Origin: Oscheius onirici
Taxonomy: Eukaryota > Nematoda > Chromadorea > Rhabditida > Rhabditidae
Assembly: GCA_932521025.1 (NCBI GenBank)
Contig: OW051468.1
Location: 682,064 to 746,063, forward strand
DNA: 64,000 bases
Direction: 5' to 3'
This document shows positions 56,561 to 64,000 of the stretch, one piece after another. The notes under the pieces are model-generated. The model made no database searches and was not told the DNA's origin. It saw only the letters and a list, made by a program, of their open reading frames with translations. A program made the position numbers and the translations under genes. Position 1 is the first letter of the stretch; every line of letters starts with the position of its first letter.

Positions 56561-56968
56561 GGGTATATCGCATGAGAAGGTTAAAGTTTATCATAACCGA
56601 ATAATTTATTTTATAGTACTTTAAATTTTGAAATAATGCCATTATCACGTCGCTCTCCGTGTCCAATTGTTTATGCAATCGTGGGGCCGTGTCTTGAATC
56701 GGCCCTTATCTCCTCTCTCGAAACATTACATCCCCACACCAGGATCGGCCACAAACCCGTTCCGCCCCTCATTTCTCTCTCTCTCAATTCTAATCCACTT
56801 CTTTTCCAACTTTTGTTTCTCGATCCTTCTCTCCGGCCTATCAGCTGTGGCCACCGCCCGAGAGAGATAACGCAACTCTTTGAGTCCTGTATCAGCCAAC
56901 CAAACAATTGCTTTTCTTCCCGCTCTTTCTCCTTTTTTCTGTTAATTCATTCCTTTTTTTTTTCAGAA

Positions 56969-59900
56969 ATGGGACGAAAGAAGAGCTCCACACGTCCGGC
57001 CGAATGGCGTCGTCTCGACATACAGGTAGGCCTTCACATTCAGTTCTATGGGCCACACAAGCTGTAGCAATAGCCAGTCTGACTATGCCCCCTATTCCAT
57101 TTAAATTGTGTTTGCAGAACACAGACTTTTTCTGATTTCCCCCCTTTTCTCACCATGAGCTATGGAGTGGCGACACATGTCGCAATGAGTCACAGAGGAC
57201 CATCCAAATCCGAGGATTAATGACCGGTCTGGCGGTTGTCCGCCTTTTTTTTCAACGGGTTATCTCAAATCTTCGAATAAAAAGAACCCTGTCAATCTGC
57301 AACCGCGTGATCTTAAGAGAGAGTCATGGCCGGAGGCTAGGAAGAAAAAGCAGACGTCGTCGAGTTAATTCAGTGACGGGGAAAAATCAAAGGTCTCTCT
57401 TTATTTGTTTAAAGGGCCAAGATTTACACCAGATGGCCAGCTGGAGGTCAAAGAGCCCGCTCATTACTCCAGAGCCAGATTTTTGTAAAAATTAGAATTC
57501 CTTCCAATGATTTTTTCGGGGCTGTCTCGCGGCGAAAATGGTCACTTTGCAAAAAACCTTGTTTTCACGTTATATGAATTTGGCTACAGCACGCAAACGT
57601 TGGATACTTAGCCAAGATTTTTGCAAAGTGACCATTTTTAAATCGAACATTTTCGCTGCGAGACAGCCTCCATTTTTTAGCCGTACTTTAGCTGGGACTC
57701 GCTCAAAAAATTTGAGCGTGAACACCCAAAATTTGAGATTTTCTCAATTTTCCGGCCGTTTTCCCCATTTCTAACTACCTCTACTGATTCAGTGTGTAAA
57801 GCAACCCAAGGGAGGAGAAAATTACAATAAAAAATGCACTAAATATTCGAAAAATGTTCGAGACCTTCTAGTGAGCTAAATTGCCGATTTCTTGCTAAAT
57901 TCGATCAGATTTCATGTCCAGGGTGTTATTTTATGCGCCGAATTCAATAAACGTGGTTAGAAACGCGGAAAATGGAAGGAAAATGAAGAAAATCACAATT
58001 TGTAGGCAGTTTAAACGGATGTAGGTGCCAGCTAAAGTATAACCGATTTTTTATGGAATACACAAGTCCGAAGAATTGATGAATAATTTTATTTCAATAG
58101 CATTGAGAAAATCGGAAGAACCGTCTGCCTGCCATTTGTTCCTAAATTACTTTTGTTTGCTCTAGAATCCATGTCCCTCAAAGCGACATTTTCCCCTCTC
58201 CTCATGAGAGCGATCCCTGCAATATGCTGCGAGCCCTCCCGGAATGAACGAGAGAGTATACTTCCCGCCTTTGGCTATAATTTACCCCATACTATTTTTG
58301 GTAGCAGGAGAAGTAGGAGTGGGAGGAAAATAGTCACGAGTAGGACCTAGTGAATAATGACTAGCTGTGTGGCTGCCCTAAGATCTCTCTTAACTGGTTT
58401 TCACGGAATGAGTCAGGGAGAAACTGCCTTCTGTTTTCATGTTTACACTTGGAACTTGGCGAGGAAGGAGGAGAGTCCTGAAACATTTTGTGTGCGTCTG
58501 ACTGTTCGTCTATTCATTGTGTCTCGTCTCCAAACATATTTTTCTCTGGCTGTACTTCTAGTTTTGGTCACTGTCCTCAGGGCGGTATCTTTACCCCCCC
58601 CCCCCCCCCCCTTTGGATTTTTGGGGAAATCTAAATTTTCCTGCTCTCATTTGCATTTTCCAGCTTTGTCCCAGTGAACAAAGTTGTAGCCCTGATCAAG
58701 CTCTACAACTTTGCGGAACATTGTGAATCTTGAAAATGTTGTTAACATTGTGAAAAAGTGATTTTAAGCCATTGACTTGTCAACCAAGGCAAAAGTCATT
58801 TTTCGTAGTGATAACAGCATTTTCAAGCTTTGCAATATTCTATAAAGTTGTAGAGCTTGATCAGGGCTACAACTTTGCTTACTGGGACAAAGCTGGAAAA
58901 TGTAAACGAGACCCGGAAAATTTAAATTTCCTTGCCGTACCCCCAAAAAAACAAATTCAGGGGGTTGGGTAAAGAAACCTGCCCTTGTCTCTCTTTCTCT
59001 CTCATATTTTTCTGGTTGCCACCGGCGTTCATTGGAGAGTAACCGAGTAGAGACGACTGAAATCCGTTCCCTTTGTGTGGGCGTCTAAATCCGACGGCGG
59101 AAACTGCAACCTCTCTCCCTGTTTGTGCAGTGGCTCTTTTGGAAACAATTGGTGCTGACCTCCGGACATCATTAAAACGCGGCATCTCTTTTACTTCATT
59201 AACATTTCCGACTAATTTATGACGTAAGACTTTTGCACGACCCCGCTTCTTTTTTATATCGTCACTCTTTATAGTTGGACAGATTTTCCATTTCACGCCC
59301 CCATCATCCCCATTCATGAGAACCATCATTTTCGCAGCACCTATATCAGGATCAGATCCGTTTGTCCAATAAAATTCTCATTTCTGCTCAACTTTATCTT
59401 AAAGCGAGTGTCCAGCTATTGGGAACGTGGGCACTAAGAAAGTGCGCACAATTCAAATAAAATGGTGCGAAGAAAAGCTGTCAAAACTGGGACTTTTTCC
59501 ATTTTTTCGACGATTTTAGCTCCATTTATGTTGTTTCTTGTAAAGTGATGTCAAAAAGGTCGTTTGAACTGAAATTAAGAAAAAACTGCAAGAAAAATGG
59601 ACGGAAATGCCGGCTTTCTACGTTGTTTCCCCCGAAAGTGTATTTCTGAGGACCTATTTGCTTTCTTTCGATAATTTCTTGTAATCTTTCGATTAGTTGT
59701 GCTCAAATGGACAGCTTATAAGTGAAAACACTCGAGAAAACATATAAACTTCAACCAAAAACGTTCTTTCGTTGTTTATGGAATAAAATCGTTTTTGGCA
59801 ACATACAGTAGAATCGCCCCGTCAAATTTCGTAGCTGCAGACTCTCTTTAAATATCTTACGGTAACTACATGCAACCAAATTAGCTTGCAAAAAATATGG

Positions 59901-60395
59901 ACAGTAGAATCCGTAACTGAGTTCCAGTTTTCAACTGAACTGACTGTAAGAAGCTCCATTGGCACGACAAGCTTTTCCGCTGCAGATATCTGAAATGGTG
60001 CGCAACATTTGGTGTCTAATGGCCCGAGACATTACGGTGCGAATAATACCGAAACAGCGGGCAAAGCAACCTAGCTCCTTATCAAACATTGGCAAATCTT
60101 TTGGTCTAGGATTAAAATCCCGTAAATATTTTTTTTGCACCACAGTGAGTTCCGAATGTTCCCATTAGTGTCTATCCGCAGTCCGACTTCATCCTCCCAA
60201 CCAAACTAGAGATTTTTCGAAAAAAGACCCCAGACTAAAGAATGGCTGGCAACAAAATTAGCTCTCTTGGCTCTCGTGATTCGTGCTCAGGGGGCTAAAG
60301 AGCATATCCATTTCGAAGAGAGCACGTGACGGGTGGGTCAAAGGATCATCATCCCATAGTAATAAGTCTCTGGAAATGGATTGGGATTATTCCTG

Positions 60396-60427
<32 letters not shown>

Positions 60428-63400
60428 CTGGAAATTGTTTGCCCTTCCGTCAATAGGTTCATATCTCTGTGTATAATACGGTCAAAACAGAAACCGGAGT
60501 CTGAAATATGCACTGTTTTGTTCACTCGGTTTGAAACAGAGAGAGAGTCTCTGTAGGCTGCCGCATTCTGTGGGAACGTCTAGTCAATAATGGTTTTCTC
60601 TCTCTCCCTTCTTCTTCTTTTTTGAAGCCACGTTTATAGCCAACTTTTGCAGCCTGCTACAAAGTTAATCAGCCGAAAGACGAGGGGAAATGACGAGGGG
60701 GTCTTTCCCAAATTTTGTTGGGATTATAGCCTTCTTCAAAAATCTGTTCCTCTAGAAATTTCTCATTACCGTATTTCTTCTAATAGAAGCACACCTGTAC
60801 GCAATTACGTACGCATTTTTTTCCAGGTGAAGGCTTAATTTTTCAATATATATTTTATTTTTCCTTGGTAGCTGAGATGTTTATCTGTATGGGAAAAATA
60901 GGCGGAAAGTTGGGAAAAAAATTTTCAACCCAAAAAAAAAAGCGTACGTAATTGCGTACAGGGGTGCTTCTATTAGAAGCCCCCAATTACGTATTCCCGT
61001 TTTTCAGAGTCAAGACGATATTTTTCAACTTTTTGGTGTTCTGCAAAGTTGTAAAGGACGTCAGGGGCTACAGCTTTGCAAAACATCAAAAAGTCAGCAA
61101 ATGCCGTCTTGACTCCGAAAAACGCGAATACGCAATTGCGTATTCTTACGTAAGAAAGGTGCTTCTAATAGAGGTAATCCCTCTCTCCCCCATCCAAGAT
61201 TGCGACTTGTTTCGCCAGACTCGTCACTTTCGAATCTCCTCGTGCTTCCTGTCTCATTACGCTTCTCCCAAAATAGTCTCGGGCCTTTTCGCTAAACAAA
61301 CTCTGTGTACTGGATAAGAGTGGTCCTTTGAACCTGTTTTTGATCTGACCCAGCCCCTATTTTACGAACCCGTAATCAGTAGATTCTGACGTCTATACCA
61401 CTATCTGCAGCTGCTACTGGGTAAAGTTCAAAGCACAGAAGAGATCTCTGAGTGCACTCCCACTTCCCCCTCTTTAGGCCAATTCGGGCACTCACACCTT
61501 GATGACGTTGATGTCCCGCCTCTTTTCCATTTAGAACGCGCGAGGGGCTACTTGGAGTGATATCACTCCCAACAACAGTGACGTGTTGCGTGGGATGAAT
61601 GCCCTGAGGCTTTCTCTCAGTCCCAATGAGATAGTATGTCGCTTTGAGAGAGCCTTCTATGGTAGGCAGCATGGCTCGACGGGAGAGTGCCAGAGAGAAA
61701 GAGAACTGGAAAGGGAGAAGGGGGCGGGGCCTGGAGCAACCGAAAAGGGAGAGCTGGCACATTGATTGTAACTGCGTCAGCTCGAGCAGTAGCACCACTA
61801 ACTATCAGCATCAGCTATGAATAGTCGTCGCTGGCCCAATGGGGTAGGTCAAGTCTCTTTGCGTTCTCTCTTCTTTTTGGCTGATAACAAGCCATGTGTG
61901 TCTTTCTTATCTCAATATAGTTTCGAATCGGAGAAAAAAATCTTTCTTTTATTGTTGTTCCGACTCTTTCACTCTCTTTCTATTGTTGTCCAGCTTGAAC
62001 TCAATGACTCGGGCCTAAACTTACAACATCAGTGTGGCAACTTCTAGCCCATTTTTTTGCTCTTTAAACACTTTTTCCCGCTTAGCAATGTTCTACAAAG
62101 TTGTAGATTTTTATCCGGGCTACAATTTTGTAGAACATCAAAATTTTTGAAAATGCTTTCTTGAGCCCGAAAAAGAGCCTGCCGCGTCGGACGCAAGGTT
62201 GTCTTTCTGGCCCGTTTCAGGCTCATATATTGAACTGTTCTGATCTATAATATTCGCTAAAATGCCATCATTTGGCTAAAAAAAGGAATGGCTTGCTGGC
62301 TGGACTAAAGATCCACGAAGTCCCTGTGACTATCGTTAATCCTCCCTCACATCATCCTCCTCCCGGAAATCCCTACTGACCAATCCTCTGATCCAATTCA
62401 AGTCCCATTTTTCAGCTCACCGCGGCACCTCACGCCCAGTGTCTCAGAATGCCAAAGGTCTCCGAACCTCTTCCCGTCACTGCCAGTGTCACGGATCTCA
62501 CCCCGAAACAGGTTCGTCCTTCTTTTCTGTTTACAGCAATATAATGCAAAATGCATATTAAGTAGAATTAATAAGGTTCCCTGTTGCATTGTGTGCAGCA
62601 GATTTTCGATCAGGGAGAAAAATATTTACGTGGGCTCTTTTGGTTTTTGTTTCTCTCTCACTGTCTCTCATCCTCTTTGTTCCCATCCTCCCTCCCAATC
62701 AAAAAGTTGACTTTTTCCCTCTCGGCATCGTTAGGCATCGTCAGATGACGTGAAAGAGTCAATTAGAGCCACGTCATGACTTCTCCAACCCTCTCACTCC
62801 CCTAAATTTATTTGAGACTGAGAATGATGTCAACCCTGACTTTATGATTAGTCAACATGAGAGACAAAGAAAGAATTTTCAGGTCGACCGACTTAGAGGC
62901 GTGCTCAACGAACAGGTCCAGATTCATGGCAAAGGCAACTTTCCTACCATTACTACCACTCTCTACGCCGTGATCTCATGCCTGCGAAGGAATCTTCTAG
63001 AAGCCAATGCTGCGCCGGAATCGGTCAAAATTAATGGTGGAGCTGCATCCTTTGCTGTTAGTCCAGATGTCGAATTCTCTGATCTCGATCTCATCTTCCC
63101 AATGAAGGGAGATGACGCGGAAAGTTTCGAGAAGGTTCGTGGCGCTGTTTTCGCCACGCTGTCCGAGCTGATTCCCGGAAATGCCAACAAGGCTCGCATC
63201 AATGCCGAAACACTGAAGGATGTCTATGTCAGGAAAATGGTCAAGGTGAGTATTTGAGGGGGACAGGGACAGGGACAGGACTCAAAGAACCAAACTAACT
63301 CTCCTCTTCCAGGTTTCCGGCGAAGACGACAGGTGGTCCCTCTTCTCCCTGAACAACGACTTTGGTAGATGCATTGAACTGAAATTTGTGGACAAAATGA

Positions 63401-63799
63401 GGAGACAATTCGAGTTCAGTGTCGACTCTTTCCAAATCACCCTCGACTCTCTTCTTGACGACATCAACTGTACAAATCCCGTCGTCAAGATTGAGAGCAT
63501 GTATGGAGACATCAAGACTGTTAGTTGACCCCTCCAGATCCAGAACAAAATCTTTTAAGGCTATCCGTCATCTGAAGGAGAAAGTCATCGATACCCGTCG
63601 TCCTGAGGAGATCCGAGGCGGTGGTCTTCTCAAGTACTGCCATTTGTACATTCGTGGCTACAAGCCGGCTAGGCCTGATGCCTGTAACCGCTTGGAAAAG
63701 TACATGTGTTCCCGCTTCTTTATCGACTTTCCCGATATTATGAGTCAGGAACAGAAGCTCAGGAACTACCTGGATAACCACTTCAGTGACAAGGACTGG
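56969..63799 (+). CDS. TENT5: TENT5/FAM46 non-canonical poly(A) polymerase, 3' end outside window
   Basis: Nucleotidyltransferase-fold enzyme; animal TENT5 proteins extend poly(A) tails of selected, often secretory, mRNAs in the cytoplasm. Exons: 56969-57025 ([19 protein letters not shown]), 62416-62511, 62883-63245, 63313-63519, 63560-63799, all phase 0; 321 residues in the window, continuing beyond. Signatures: [18 protein letters not shown] (the NTase glycine motif; vertebrates have NGSAA), DLDLIF with catalytic Asp118 and Asp120, [44 protein letters not shown], and [16 protein letters not shown]. These match FAM46 almost without gaps. The distal first exon follows a T-rich TTTCAG; a second candidate first exon lies at 61817-61843. 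Intron 1 is about 5.4 kb and full of repeats. Confidence 0.93.
57518..57670. repeat. Family D inverted-repeat element (copy 2)
   Basis: GGGGCTGTCTCGCGGCGAAAA and TTTTCGCTGCGAGACAGCC ends; GTCACTTTGCAAAAA / TTTTTGCAAAGTGAC inner arms; the same centre as the 49988 copy. It is in TENT5 intron 1. Confidence 0.9.
58580..58984. repeat. Family A element (copy 5)
   Basis: GGGCGGTATCTTTACCCC plus poly-C at the left, GGGTAAAGAAACCTGCCC at the right; both arms and the central pair are complete. It is in TENT5 intron 1. Confidence 0.88.
60396..60428. repeat. (GA)n simple repeat
   Basis: GAGAGAGAGAGAGAAAGAGA run in TENT5 intron 1. Confidence 0.9.
60769..61182. repeat. Composite of family C (GAAGCAC subtype) and family B elements
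   Basis: A complete family C copy (60769-60985: CTTCTAATAGAAGCACACC ... GGTGCTTCTATTAGAAGC) runs straight into a family B body (GTCAAGACG arms, TTCTGCAAAGTTGTA core) ending GGTGCTTCTAATAGAGGTA. The two share the middle GAAGC end. Confidence 0.85.
61817..61843 (+). CDS. TENT5: Candidate alternative first exon of TENT5
   Basis: ATG plus eight codons (MNSRRWPNG) ending at a GG|GTAGGT donor, phase 0, 572 bp upstream of the common second exon. It could give a shorter N-terminus from a proximal promoter. A third option is initiation at the Met (MPKVSEPLP) inside the second exon. Confidence 0.4.
62083..62150. repeat. Isolated core hairpin
   Basis: ATGTTCTACAAAGTTGTAG and CTACAATTTTGTAGAACAT, the same hairpin module as in families A and B, without their ends. 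Confidence 0.75.
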
Positions 63800-64000
63800 G
63801 TGAGTAGTTCTACTGGATAGGGGGACAGGATGAGAGTCAGGGACAGTAACAATCGCTACTTTTTGTAGAGACAGTGACAGTACTTGACAGTGACAAAAAC
63901 TGACAGTGACAGAGAGTCAGGTTGAACACTTCCAAAGTGGAGAGAGATAGCCAATTACTTTTGGTGAATGACTGAATTATTTGTCGGGCCCCCGAATCTC

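Larger units (their letters stand above)
49204..56968. other. Repeat-rich intergenic region upstream of TENT5
   Basis: No supported gene in nearly 8 kb. It contains family C and D elements (49840-50172), a large palindrome (50455-50880), a 220-bp inverted repeat (51233-51450), mariner copy 2, a tRNA-like module (54028-54093) and two partial family B elements. The stretch 55440-56300 is CT-rich with GAGAGA/TCTCTC patches, plausibly promoter or untranslated leader of TENT5. Confidence 0.6.

Overview
This is nuclear DNA from a small invertebrate animal, most likely a nematode; the species cannot be named from sequence alone. Support: intron-rich genes with many introns of only about 34-60 bp, acceptors of the TTTTCAG/TTTTAG type, TTTCAG placed just before several start codons (the usual look of a trans-splice acceptor), a secreted C-type-lectin+CUB protein, an anion-type Cys-loop channel of GluCl/GlyR-like sequence, and a PP1-like phosphatase with a long N-terminal tail. 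I rebuilt gene models by hand from reading frames, splice consensus and family conservation; nothing was run. Layout, left to right: 3' part of a Cys-loop channel (+, <3-2150); a tiny CxxC protein (-, 2198-2368) tail-to-tail with it; DJ-1/PARK7 (+, 5153-5793); a PSKH1-like kinase (-, 6129-8825); a lectin-CUB protein (-, 11426-13237); CC2D2A/MKS6 of the ciliary transition zone (-, 14630-21974), with a near-consensus RFX X-box 68-81 bp upstream of its start; a roughly 2,600-residue single-pass receptor-like protein (-, about 22526-40371) with CTLD, LDLa, CUB, sushi, EGF, LamG/pentraxin-like, HYR and GCC2/GCC3 modules; asparaginyl-tRNA synthetase (-, 41048-44047); a PP1-like phosphatase (-, 44984-48051), possibly downstream in an operon with a small unrecognised gene; an 8-kb repeat-rich stretch; and the 5' two thirds of a TENT5/FAM46 nucleotidyltransferase (+, 56969 to beyond the window), which has two candidate first exons. 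The genes have unrelated jobs (neuronal inhibition, redox protection, secretory/Golgi signalling, cilium gate, cell-surface adhesion, translation, phosphatase signalling, poly(A) extension), so the window is a normal eukaryotic neighbourhood and not a functional cluster. What is unusual is the non-coding part: at least ten families of short inverted-repeat (MITE-like or foldback) elements fill introns and spacers, several carry tRNA-like A/B-box modules, and different families share one hairpin core and one TACGTAATTGCGTA subterminal motif. Two 890-bp copies of the same internally deleted mariner lie 13 kb apart in opposite orientation. I see no bacterial-type system, CRISPR array, rRNA gene or convincing intact tRNA gene.
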